Notes under the pieces: model-generated
What the model was told of the DNA's origin: nothing
The model's input: the letters and a program-made list of their open reading frames with translations, nothing else
Databases searched by the model: none
Part shown: positions 35,792 to 47,412 of the stretch, in pieces
How the letters are laid out: each line of letters opens with the position of its first letter
Position numbering within the stretch: position 1 is the stretch's first letter
Translations under genes and position numbers: made by a program
Source of the DNA: Rhynochetos jubatus
Taxonomy: Eukaryota; Chordata; Aves; Eurypygiformes; Rhynochetidae
Length of the DNA: 64,000 bases
NCBI GenBank assembly: GCA_027574665.1
Contig: CM050649.1
Location: forward strand, 64,136,150 to 64,200,149
Direction: 5' to 3'

Positions 35792-36325
35792 ATACAATTG
35801 CACACCACCCTCTGACCGATGCATAGACAGGTCCTGAGAAGTCAGAGTCAGAGCCCAAGAGCTATTGCAGCAGATTTCAAGCAAACCCTATCAGTGACAG
35901 CACAAACAGGAACACTAAACAACTCACGAGCCAGCACAGGAGTTAGCAAAGCAGCTGACGCAGGAGTTAGAGTGTTACAGAGTGCAAGAAAGTGAAAGAG
36001 TCAGAAAGTGAAAGTGTAATGGCCCCCAAACCCCCTCCCCACTTATGTACTGAGCATTATGTGCTATGGAATGATATACCCCTTTGGTCAGTTTGGGTCA
36101 GCTGTCTGAACTGTGTCCCCCCCACACTGCTTGTACTGAGGGCGCTGGGAAGGCAGCTGCTGTATCAGAAGCTGAGAAAGACCTTGAACTTGGCGCAAGC
36201 ACTCCCCAGCACCAGCTAAAAGACAGCTTCTCAGTACTTTTCTCAGAGTAAATCCAGAAACCTAGGTTCATACCAGCCACTATGAAGAGAGTTAACTCTT
36301 TCCTGACTAAAACCAGCACAATGGA

Positions 36326-39300
36326 CTTGCTGGCAAAGTGGGGAGGGTAGGAGTTGGCAAGAGGGGAGCAAGTATGAAGAGGGGAGGCAAACTCTAGTCC
36401 AAACAGGGAGGCTGTCTCTGCTGAAGGCAGGCCCCCAGACATACTTCAGAGGTCATGTAAACGAGTTTTCATATACTCTTCTCTGTGTGTTCCTGTGCTT
36501 GATTAGCACAAAACTGGACCGTGAGGTGCTTTTAGGCTTCAGAGAAATGGGAGGGGAGGCAACCCTTCAAAGGCCACATTTTCAAGTCATTTTAATATGG
36601 CTCACACAGCAGATCTGAGACTTCCTTATTTAGAGTTCTCTTGCTCCACTACAATACACAAAATTCACACAGAAGCCCTTTGGCGTATTTACTTCAGGAG
36701 AAAGAGAGGATGGAGCGAAATTCAGTGTTGCCATTGGCTGACTCATGGTCCTCTGAGCCACGGATAAAAGTTTGGCTTCCAGACGGAGGTCTGTGCATGG
36801 TCCTACAGCCATGACATTCAGTGTTCCTAATCCTGTGAATCTCCATACCAAAACACGTTACTTGCACCTACCCTTTTATTTTAAGAGTTGCCTTTTATAT
36901 GAAGGTTGTGGTGCCTACAGCTTGTTGTTTACATTGCATGCACACTAAGGCCATCATAAGTAAGTTATTTTATGTTCAACTACCTTATTAGTGCTTACAT
37001 CAATAAGATTTATTCAAATTATTTCTCATTCACTGGAAGTTGTAATTGGTGTAACTATACTATCGCAAGCGTTGCTCAAGTTCAGATAGGACATAAACCC
37101 TTAGGTGTGTCTGTGAGACAGGAAAGGTCTGGAGGAGAGCAAAGGACCTACTTGTTCTTCTATTAAAAGAGCTTCAGGGCTTTACAGCACCTGCTGCCTC
37201 CTGGGGCTTTTGCTGTGTTTCAAGGAGCGGATGGGTAGGCTGACGTTCTTAACTGGTACTTCTGTGAGTAATCTTCGTGCAACAGAGAGGAATGTTCCCA
37301 ATTTTACCACTCACTGTGTCTAAGTGGTCACTAATGTGGAAGATGCTTGTAGTCTAGTCTGTGCTAAAAAGAAAAAAAATCATCTGTGCTATCCTTCATA
37401 CAGTTGTTACGATGTGTGCTAGGTGAACACTTTTCTCCTTCTTGTAACTTTGGAATGATGCACTTCAGCTCAAACTTCTCATTCTCGGTCTCAACCCAAG
37501 GGAAACAAAGTTAGAGGGTCATATTTTTTGATACAGATTCCTGTACTGAGAATTTAACCATATGCAATATTACTGTGATGCCATTTCTGCCTTAAAGAAA
37601 ACTTAACAGAAGACCTCTGTTGTCACAGATTTAAGGCTTAAAATATTAATGCATCAGACACGGAGACAAAAGCAAATACATACGCTTACTCATAGTATTA
37701 ACCTATGTGCAAATTTATATGTAGCCTGTTATTCCTAAAAACTAAGGGGAAAAGATTTAAGGAAAGGAAACATCAAATGGGAATTCCCACTTGCCCGGTT
37801 TTCCTTCAGGCCCTTCTCTGAAGCGCAGAGTGCAGGCAGCAGGAAGGAGACTGGAGGCTAAAGGCAGGCAGGGTTAGCTGACAATTAATTATCCCCTTGC
37901 TGCTCAAGAATTTTTTGCTGCCATTAGATGTCAAAGCTGAACTCTTTTCTGGAGCACTCGCTGAGGAGCAGGATTTACAAGAGGTTTGCCTTTAGCCAAC
38001 GAGCGGATGCTGCTGAGGAAAACAGACGTGCTTTTGAGTGGCTAGGTCTATCTATAGCAGAAGCTAAAAACAGCACAGCATGGGGGATAGCACTACGTGG
38101 GGGAGCTGCACTGTCTAGAAGGGCAGCCACTTACGGCTCTTGCTTCTTCTTATTGGAAGGTAGTAGTCAGCACATGCCTCTAATAGCCCTGTTTTCCTCA
38201 GGATCACTGGGAAAAATAAAGCTTGAGGATAATCCCTGTTACCACAGGTAGGATTCCTTTCCTTGTTCCTCAGAAATTCCAAGTACAGACAGAAGTTGAC
38301 CTTTTTTTTTTTTTTTTTTTTTTTTTTTTGGCTAGAATAATTCTCTTCTTTTTTGGACTGTAAAAGGAACTGGTCATATCTGAGAGCACAAAGGTAAAAA
38401 TAAACTCGTCCAACAATTTTAGTAAGACTGCTGCTGACAGAGGCACTGAATCGTTTGTTTTCCTGCTCACAGTGGTATCCTACACGTAAATCAATAATTA
38501 TATTTCTTGGCTCAATCTCTAGTGTAAGGAAGTAGGAGTGGTATCTGATGCTGCTGAAAATGTGCTGCATTATGGCAATAACTGTAAAGTCAAGGAGTGC
38601 GAACTGTGAGCGAGAGGTGCCCAGAGCGGCAGCTAGGCTGGGATTAACACAGGCCATGGGCTGGTCTCTGCTCTGCCCCTTCCTAAAAGGCCAGGTCAAA
38701 GCCTGTTAGCTTCCTCAAGATAGAGAATGAGGTGCCTTCCCTTTCTGAGACCCATTCTGGGAAAAAAGATTGGCCAGTCAGCTCCAGAGTGGTTCTGGGG
38801 CAAACGTTTGCCACCATTAAAGCCATACTGCCAGTCAGACAGAGGAGCAGCAGGTAAGATCTCGAGCTTTTTTGACTGTTTTACCAACAGTGGATCCAGC
38901 CACCTCCCAGTTCAGAGCCTCAGATAATTTTGGTAGTAATTAAGAACACTTGATCTACTATTTTTAGTCTGAGGCTAACAAACATTAGGACAATGCTCAG
39001 TGTGAATCTAGCAGTCGTAAATGACTGTTCTTTTTTGTTTAACTCTTACATGCTGTTGCAGGAATAGCTGCAGTTACAAGACCAGGAAAAGGTGTACAAT
39101 AGCTAGACTTAAACTCAGAGAGCACTGAGCTCTCAAACCAGTCCCAAACAAATACATATTTCTGAAAAGCATGATAGAGGAATAAAATCGGGAGGACAAG
39201 ACGGAATATGACTTAAATTCATTTCCTTAGGGTGACAGCTGATAATTGGCATTAGCCCAGAAATGTAGTTTAAAGAGGCTGAAAGAAATATTAAGAAATA

Positions 39301-41617
39301 AATCAGTCTGAAGCGTAAATGTGTGGGTGTTTTGATAAAGTGGAAGGAATTCTGCAAGGATGATAGGCAGGGGAAATAGGCTGAGTTTCTGACATTATGA
39401 AGAAAAATTTAAACCTATTTTTCATTGTGATGAAGAGTACAAATCTGAGTCATATTGGGCAACAGGTGTGGATAACTCTATTAGCCCTGTCTCTATCCAA
39501 CAGGTAAGGTATTTTCCTGCTATGCTGTAGAAGAAGGACTAGTGCAGCCACAACATTTCCATCTTTGGCACGAAGAAGAAAAAACTCTTGAGTGACCCCC
39601 AGATCTCTTCACCATACTACACAAGCCATTTATTCTTATGTAATGAGTTCATAATGTATTCAGGAAAGAGGGCATATTCTTTTGCCGTCTCCTGCCTATA
39701 GCTCTTGAAGAGTCTGCGGCCAAGCCCCGTGATGCCAGCCTGTCGGTGGTGCAGACACGAGGAGCGTGATGATTATCAGAAGTCATTGTCTTTCAGGCTT
39801 TGTACATTCAGCACTTTGGGACTGAAGGTTTTTAAACGCCAGTCCTTCAACTATGTAGGACCTATCTGAGCAGTTCCAGCCAACAGCAGTGTGTGTCCCA
39901 TCGTGCTCTCCAGTGCCCCTCCAGCCTCACAGTATCATCAAAATCCTTGATCTTCTCTTTCAGGAGTCAAAGGATGTGGAATTATGCTGTCTTCACGATC
40001 ACTTTTCCATGGACACTTTGGCATCAGCAGGTCTCAGTAACTTCCCACAGAGATATCTGAGACAACCTCTGCATTGCTTATGCTAATACATCCGGGAACT
40101 CTGTGGAAATTAAAGAAAAATGGGGTGTTAATGTTGGTCCAGCCTTAGGACATCTCACCGACCCTTTTTAGATAATTAAGTTTGTTGGACTGATGTTGAC
40201 CATAGGCAAAATAGCAGTGGAAAAATTAGTATAGCTTTACACTGCAAAGCAGTAGGAAGGGATCAATGTAAAGCGGTTTGGAAAGCTTCCTTGTTAAGAT
40301 CTTCGTCTTTGCTGAGATAACAAATTTGATAAAAGTAATTGTATATATACAATAGACGTAAATTTCTTAAGACATTAGGCTTTGTTTTGACCAGAAATTA
40401 GTTTTGTTCAGCATTAAGCAAGTTCCTATCAGATAAAATAATTGCGGTGTAACGGAATGATAACAAGATCATGAATATAGAATAATATAGCTGTCATTTT
40501 GGAATCATGGAATAAACATGTTCCAGTGGGCCTCTGCACTATTTCCAACCCACAGATAATGAAACTTGCAGGTGACACAGGGACAGGAAGAGTGCCCCGC
40601 TCTCATCATTAAGAGAAACCTGCACTGTCACATAATCTAGGTTTTCTCATGTTCAGCCAAAGAACAAGGAAGGTAAATTACCACTTGCAGAAGTCGGGTG
40701 GGGGTGGTGAGAAGGAAGAGGAAGGTGAAGTGTATCCTCAAAAGCAGTTTGGTGTGAACAGGATTACGCACATTAGTGGACAAGCACCTGAACGTACAGT
40801 GCTGACATACCAGAGCAAAGACAGCTTACGGAAGTAGGTAATGTGACACAGAATAGGATGATGTGCTGCGTATAGCGTACTGAAATAGGATGCATACCTC
40901 TGCTAATAATGTTCTAAAAGCATGCTGAAAAGCTAGTGATGTAGAAAAAGCTCGTAAATTATTTGAGAAATAAAAGAAAATGTCTGAGAGTGAACAGCTT
41001 CAAGAACTTGGTTTACATATCAACAGGCACTCAAAGGGTGATTTGATCAAAACATATAATCTCTTCTTTCATGGTGAGGGGGTATTGATGTTCTTCAGTT
41101 CAGCAGGAAAAGCAGTAGGAATGAGTAGTTACTAGTTAGAAAGGAGTGTATTTCTTTGATTTTTTTAGCAGTGGCAATAACCTTGCTGGAGCAAACTCCC
41201 AAGGGAAGCAATAGAAGACCTGGTCAGGGAGCACCAGCCATGAGCTGCCCAGTAAAGGAAGGGCAGCCAGGTGTGACAGCAGGGCAGTTAGGAGCAGTGA
41301 CCTCACTGACAAGGGGCTCAGTTCCATAGCAGGGTGAGTGTAACCAGGTTCATCCAACAGTCCAGATCACTGGACAAGTCCATAAGGATGTGTCAGGTCT
41401 GAGGTCAAGCCTGGAAGTCAAGAGAGCAAGTCATAGTCTGCATCATTTCTAGGCATGGTGGAGCTGCCATGTAGCTTAGGCAGAGACCAAGAGCAATAAT
41501 CTCATCTTAAAACACCTCTTGAGAGAAGAGGGGTGACTAACCACCAGGGTTTCTTACAGTTCTGATTCAAGGTTGGACAGCTGCACTACAGATCAGCCTG
41601 GAGCCCAAGAGATGCAG
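36326..41617. other. Intergenic DNA, no gene recognised
   Basis: AT-rich DNA with no classified repeat. A 28-base T run lies at 38302-38329. A 194-codon minus-strand frame spans it, but the run itself supplies a lysine stretch and no domain is evident. Nothing else can be supported. Confidence 0.5.
38302..38329. repeat. Poly(T) run of 28 bases
   Basis: Uninterrupted T28. On the minus strand it could be mistaken for a poly(A) tail of a retrocopy, but there is no AATAAA just before it and no recognisable gene copy next to it. Confidence 0.95.
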
Positions 41618-41762
41618 AAGAGGCCTTGACTCCGTGTCAGCACTGCTCAGCAGGAACTGACACATCCCTGTGTTACCAACGCTGTTTCCAGCACAAACCC
41701 AAAACGCTGCCCCATACTAGCTACTATGAAGAAAATTAACTCTACCAGCCAAACCCAGCACA
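41618..41762 (-). mobile_element. Truncated LTR fragment (U3 start only)
   Basis: On the minus strand the fragment begins TGTGCTGGGTTTGGCTGG and runs through AGAGTTAATTTTCTTC and TCCTGCTGAGCAGTGC, matching the U3 start of the LTR at 60918-61508. The rest of the LTR is missing and no duplication flanks were found. It abuts a CR1 copy on the right. Fossil fragment. Confidence 0.8.
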
Positions 41763-41814
41763 CTGTGCTATACTAAAAAATAGATAGGATGATTCCTGCA
41801 CAACATCCCTGTCT

Positions 41815-42921
41815 CTAAATCAGAGAGACATGGATTTGACAGATGGACCACTCAGTGGATAAGGAATTGGCTGGATGGTCACACTCAGTTGTGGTCAATG
41901 GCTTGATGTCTGAGTGGAGACCAGTGATGAGTTGAGTTCCTCAGGGGCTGGTATTGCGTCCAACGCTGTTACACATCTTTGTCAGCAACATGGGCAGTGG
42001 GATTAAGTGCACCCTCAGCAAGTTTGCTGATGACACCAAGATGAGTGGAGCAGTCAACACGCTGGAGGGAGGGGATGCCATCCAGAGGGACCTGGACTGG
42101 TGTGAGGAGTGGGCCCATGTGAACCTCATGAAGTTCAACAAGGCCAAGTGCAAGGTCCTGCATATGGGTCGTGGAACCTCTGGTATCAATGCAGACTGGG
42201 GGATGAAGGCATTGAGAGCAGCCCTGCAGAGAAGGACTCAGGGGTACTCGTGTATGAAAAGCTGGACATGAATGAGCCGGCAATGTGAACTCACAGCCCA
42301 GAAGGTCATCTGTATCCTGGGCTGCATCAAGAGAAGAATGGCCAGCAGGTCACTATCAGGGAGGTGATATCTTCCCTCTACTCAGCTCTTGTGAGACTCC
42401 ACCTGGAGTTCTGCATCCAGCTCTGGAGCCCCCAACAGAAAAAGGACATGGACCTATTGGAGCAAGTTCAAAGGAAAGCCATGAAGATGTTCAGAGGACT
42501 GGAAGATCTCTCCTTTGGGAACACGCTGAGAGAGTTGGGCTTGTTCAGCCTGGAGAAGAAAAGGCTCCGGGGAGACCTTACAGCACCTTCCAGTACCTGA
42601 AGGGGCCGACAAGGAAGCTGGGGGGGACTTTTTACAAGGCCCTGTAGTGACAGGACAAGGGGTAATGGGTTTAAACTGAAAGCGGGGAGGTTTAGATTGG
42701 ATATCAGGAAGAAATTCTTCCCGGAGAGGGTGGTGAGGCACTGGAACAGGTTGCCCAGAGAAGTTGTGGATGCTCCATCCCTGGCTGTCTTTAAGGCCAG
42801 GCTGGATGAGGCTCTGAGCAACCTGGTCTAGTGGAGGGTGTCCCTGCCCATGGCAGGGGAGTTGTAACTGGATGATCTTTCAGGTCCCTTCCAACCCAAA
42901 CCAGTCTGTGATTCTATATAA
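41815..42921 (+). mobile_element. CR1 LINE, about 1.1 kb
   Basis: 5'-truncated CR1 with part of the reverse transcriptase domain, including the catalytic FADD motif in SKFADDTKMSGAV (around 42018-42055). It also has the downstream [38 protein letters not shown] and [15 protein letters not shown] segments. The 3' UTR contains GGTCCCTTCCAACCCAAACC and ends in GATTCTATATA. The frame is broken into several pieces, so it is inactive. It is the best-preserved RT fragment in the window. Confidence 0.95.
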
Positions 42922-45385
42922 TAATTCTGAAATTAAGGTCTACAGTTGTACACACCAGCAAGTTTTAGAAATTGCATTCAAGATGTGGGAGGTAATAATG
43001 CACCACTGTGGGAGCTGAGCAGAAAACATTCAGTGAAGAAGAGCCCTTGTTCACCTGTGCAAGCAGGTAGTACAGTAATTATAGTCACATTTGCCTTTTT
43101 TTGGTCCTTAATTGCACTGAAGTATTCTAACTTCCATCTTATTAGAATCTAAAACCATTAGGCTTTTCTGGTTCTAAGGCCAGGAGTTCAGTGCTGTCTC
43201 TTGGTTTGTGTTATCCCTTCCTGCTCCACCATTTTCAGTAGCTTTGTTCTGATGGACTACAGCCCCTGAATCACTTGATCCTTCCTTCCAGTGTTCTGGT
43301 CTGAAATGCTGTCAAGTGTCTCCCTTCTGGTTCTGCTGCAGGGAAGCCCACTGCCCCAGAGCCTGCCCCACTGTGTGCATGAACGCTCAGCCCCCCAGAG
43401 CATGTGGCTTCCAGGCTGCTCTCACATGGCGTTTATTCTGTCCGTTGGCCACACTCCAGGCTGCTGGGTCTTTGCTCCTGACAGACTCAGCTGCAGCATG
43501 TGACACTGAGTCAGGACTTGGGCTACTACAGCATCCCTTAAATTATATAAACAGGCCTTGGACAAAGAGACAGATTTGGCCATACTTGAATTCCAGGAAA
43601 CTTACAGCCTTGGCCTTTTCTAATAAAAATACACAAGGTGAGCATTTCAGCTGCTCTTTTTGCATGGAGAGGCAGAAGAGCTCTTGAACAAAAAAGACAT
43701 TGAATCAACCACTTAACTGGGGTGGTAGTCACCACAGCTCTTACCCCTTTGAAGCTAAGGAATGCCTTTGTGATTGTAGTAGAAATACCCTGTTTTCATC
43801 ATGATGGGAGGTCTCTCAGGTAGCCTAGAAATTAACAGGCCTTTTGCAATGTATATCTATTTAGTGTGTTTTTCTTTAACTGCTGCAGTGTAATGCCACC
43901 TCTAAATACGAGGGTAGAGTACTGGAAATAAGAATCTAATTATCTGTGAGGCACCCAGCCAGTGCTGCAGCTCCTAAAATCTTTCTTCATTCCCATAATA
44001 GCAGGGCAGGTAAAAATCACCCTCTCCTGTCCTTGGTCTCCACAATGTCCTGTGTATGGTGAAGTGGATGAGTTCCAAAACACACAAAGCTGTTAACCCT
44101 AATCGTTGTACAGTTTCAAATGCAACGGTTGCATAAATATCTGGCTCTTCTTCCAAGCATTGATCCTGTACTCCAATAAACCTATTCTAGAACAGGAGAG
44201 GGTTTTTTTGCAAGATCACTGAGATCATCTGAGATTTTTCTTGTAACATTTTTACACACTGAGATTACAGAGTTTGCATAAAACTTTTAGCAGTCCAGAT
44301 GTGGTCTCAGTATTGGCCATCTGGTTGCTACAACTCAGAAATTTTTAATTGATTTTTGTCAAAGTACTCTGGAGGTCATTCATCTGCTTCTGCAGTACAC
44401 TCTAAATCCTGGTGAATATTTTCAGCAATCTAAGTAATTTATGAGAGGTTCTGTTCAAGATATGCAACAATAAAATTGTTCCAGACTTAGCCATGACACA
44501 GCAGTACAGTGGGACAGAAAATGTTTGCAGAGTTTGAATGAGGTGACTCGTGAAGGCAGAGTCTCTAACAACTCATCCAAGCAGGCAGTGGTCAAACAGA
44601 TGGCTACTGACCTGCTTTTCCTTCAGAAGTTTTGGCTTGTGCTGTTTAGTTCTAATATTCAGTTTTTCTTTTGTGCCATTCTGGTGATCAGAGATGACTC
44701 TGCTGTACTTTTCTTAACCTTGTTGGTGCTCTCTGGCTTTTGAATGTATTACAAAATAGATGTTTACATGAATGTTCATAACAAACAGAAGTAGTCTGGG
44801 AATATAGTTTTAGTTCAGAATTGCACCATATAAAAAGCAATCAAACAAAAAACAGGTGATAGAGTATTACTGAAATCCACAACAAATTACTGTATGTTAT
44901 AATGATGAAAATAGCAAAGCTTGTGTGGTCTGTATGGCATTCTAATAGTCTTCAGTGAAACACAGAAATTCAGGACTGCTTGAGTTGTAACCTTTAACTT
45001 AGAGGATGAATTCTGTTAAGTACTTAAGATGGGTCTGCAAGATATTTTCATTATAAATGGCACTGATCAGTTTAAAAATAGATAATTTGTTACTTTATTT
45101 ACCAGTTGGGTTGTTAGTGGAGACTAACTGTCCACTATTTGTCTCTTCATGTCCACGTGCACCAAGGAAATACGTGGGATGCTGCTGACAGATAAATTTG
45201 AATGTAATATTTGCATAACAGGCAAAAATGTCTTATAATACAAAATCATATTTATTCTGTATCACCAACACAGTTCTGAAACATGACTCTCAAAAGTAGA
45301 CCTGAGTTAATACATGCAAAATTTTTGTTTGGAGTTAGTTGTTTTGTACTTTTGCCATTATTTTTCTTTGTTATTTTGTTGCAGT
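42922..45385. other. Intergenic DNA, nothing recognised
   Basis: Unique-looking DNA between two CR1 fragments. Short open frames (up to about 123 codons at 43316-43687) show no known domain and no coding support. Confidence 0.5.
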
Positions 45386-45950
45386 AATCACAAAATCACA
45401 GGATGGTTTGGGTTGGAAGGGACCTTAAAGACCATCTAGTTCCAACCCCCCTGCCATGGGCAGGGACACCCTCCACTAGACCAGGTTTCTCAGAGCCTCA
45501 TCCAGCCTGGCCTGGAACACTTCCAGGGCTGGGGCATCCACAGCTTCTCTGGGCAACCTGTGCCAGTGCCTCACCACCCTCTCCGGGAAGAATTTATTTC
45601 TGATATCTAATCTACATCTCCCTGCTTTCAATTTAAACCCATCACCCCTTGTCCTGTCACTACAGGCCCATCTAAAAAGTCCCCCCCCAGCTTCCTTGTA
45701 GGCCCCTTCAGGTACTGGAAGGTGCTGTAAGGTCTCCCCAGAGCCTTTTCTTCTCCAGGCTGAACAAGTCCAACTCTCTCAGCCTGTCCCCACAGCAGAG
45801 GTGCTCCAGCCCTCTGAGCATCTTCGTGGCCTCCTCTGGACTTGTTCCAACCAGTCTATATCCTTCTTATGCTGAGGGCTCCACAGCTGGACACAGTAGT
45901 GCAGGTGGGGTCTCACAAGAGCAGAGTAGAGGGGGAGAATCACCTCCCTA
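45386..45950 (-). mobile_element. CR1 LINE 3' end, minus strand
   Basis: The reverse complement of the CR1 tail is plain: TGGTTTGGGTTGGAAGGGAC at the left (the element's 3' end), then the ORF2 terminus and the upstream block GGCTGAACAAGTCCAACTCT. The 5' end is truncated near 45950. Its opposite orientation to most other copies means it could pair with them as an inverted repeat. Confidence 0.95.
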
Positions 45951-47312
45951 TATTTTAGACATACTAAAATTAGCGATGTGTTAATTTTTATTGCATTTGC
46001 ATGATGGACACAATGTTTTAAGGGTCAAACTCTAACTTAATGTAGTCCAGTAGCAGCCCTTTCCAGCTAAACTAATCTGACAAGACTGTCATGTAGATTT
46101 AATATCAGGCACTATATGCCAGTGAAGCAACACAAAGCATCGCTTAGTGTCTATCCAAATTGATGGTCTTTGTGATCACTATTATCTAAAATACATCCAA
46201 TGCACCAACATGTAGTCTAGTAATACAGAAGCAGCTGTAAAAGAACTGGAACTAAAATGATTTCCTTTTTGTATCACAGCAGTGAAATGTTAAAGTTATA
46301 CTGCTGCCTTCATGGCACCCAAAATGCCAGTTGACCAGTCAGTGGTCAGCAAGCCTTTGTTATATGCAGAGGCACCGGTGCTGTGGTTGCTACTGAAATG
46401 ATGGCTGTTTGTATAAATGCAAGGCTGCAGAACTTTTGCCCATACATAGTTTTGCCCACTCCAAGTATCATCTGTGAAGCCACTTATGACACTTACGTTA
46501 CTTAGGGGAAGGTCTGTTCGTTGCTGATCTTATGAAGAGCTAAGGGGCTGGCTAATTTTGGCTCCATTGCTCTCTGTCAGGGAAGCCAACTTACAGGTAA
46601 GACAGCGTGTTACTCTTCCACAGAACAGCAAAAGGTACTAAAATCAGACGTAAAATATGTTTATGCAAAATGATGAAGATAATTACAACTTACACTAATT
46701 TCTGAGTATGTGAAAAATCTGTCAGAATACGTAAGGCCACGAACGTGCAGCATCTTCTACCTCATTATACTTGTAGGCAGGGGACTGACATAGTGGCGAG
46801 GATGTTACCTCTGCTTTGTCTCTAATGCTCCAGACAATCTGTAAAAGGCGAAAAATCAGGGCATGTGTTGGTTGATGTGCAGCAACATTTTCATGGGCAA
46901 GCCCTTTTACCTCTTTACTTTTGTTTTCAATTAATTTGCTTTCACTTTGTGATAGTCAAGTTTTATCTCATCTACACTGTGGAGTGTTTCTTCTAGGGAC
47001 ATCACTGCATTAAATGGTGGAGGAACTCTCTGAACTTTGTAACAGGACCTGAAAGGACCCTAAAGGCCTTTTTGGACTGTGATCTGAATAACTCCCTTAT
47101 CTGGTACCCAGAAGGAAAGATAGAAGCAAATTACTATTAGTTAACCACTTAATGAATAACTTGCAAAACAGAGGTTTTTGGATCTTCTTGTCAGAGCTGG
47201 AAAATCAGCATTAGAGAAAAATCTCACTGTAGAACAGTCTTCAGTAAAAGTTTCCTCCTAGTGAAACTCATGCTGGCTGAAGGTCTGAAAAAATAGATGA
47301 TCTGTGCCTATA
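45951..47312. other. Intergenic DNA, nothing recognised
   Basis: AT-rich DNA with only very short open frames. No repeat family recognised. Confidence 0.5.
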
Positions 47313-47412
47313 GGGACATGGTTTCGTGGTGGACTTGGCAGTGCTGGGTTAATGGCTGGACTTGATGATCTTAAAGGTCTTTTCCAACTTCAAAGCTTCT
47401 ATGATTCTATAG
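47313..47412 (+). mobile_element. Short CR1 3' end of another subfamily
   Basis: About 100 bases reading AGGGACATGGTTTCGTGGTG, then GGACTTGATGATCTTAAAGG, ending TTCTATGATTCTATAGG. This 3' UTR type differs from the other CR1 tails in the window and belongs to a separate, probably older, CR1 subfamily. Confidence 0.85.

Larger units (their letters stand above)
33962..36325 (-). mobile_element. Solo LTR split by two nested CR1 insertions
   Basis: A minus-strand fossil LTR of the same family as those at 10763 and 60918. It is present in three blocks: 33967 to about 34170, 35360 to about 35434, and 35792-36320. The two gaps are filled by CR1 copies. The outer ends TGTCGTGG and CAGCACA match the family ends. 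The flanking 5-base repeats are ACGGA (33962-33966) and ATGGA (36321-36325), differing at one base in a CpG context. The order of events is therefore LTR insertion, loss of the internal retroviral part, and two later CR1 insertions. The middle of the LTR is AT-rich, as in its relatives. Confidence 0.82.

Noticed and set aside
38115-38699. 194-codon minus-strand frame with a lysine run, and the adjoining T28 as a possible poly(A) tail of a retrocopy.
   Set aside because: The lysines come from the T run itself. No AATAAA lies before the tail, no known gene is recognisable, and no flanking duplication was found.
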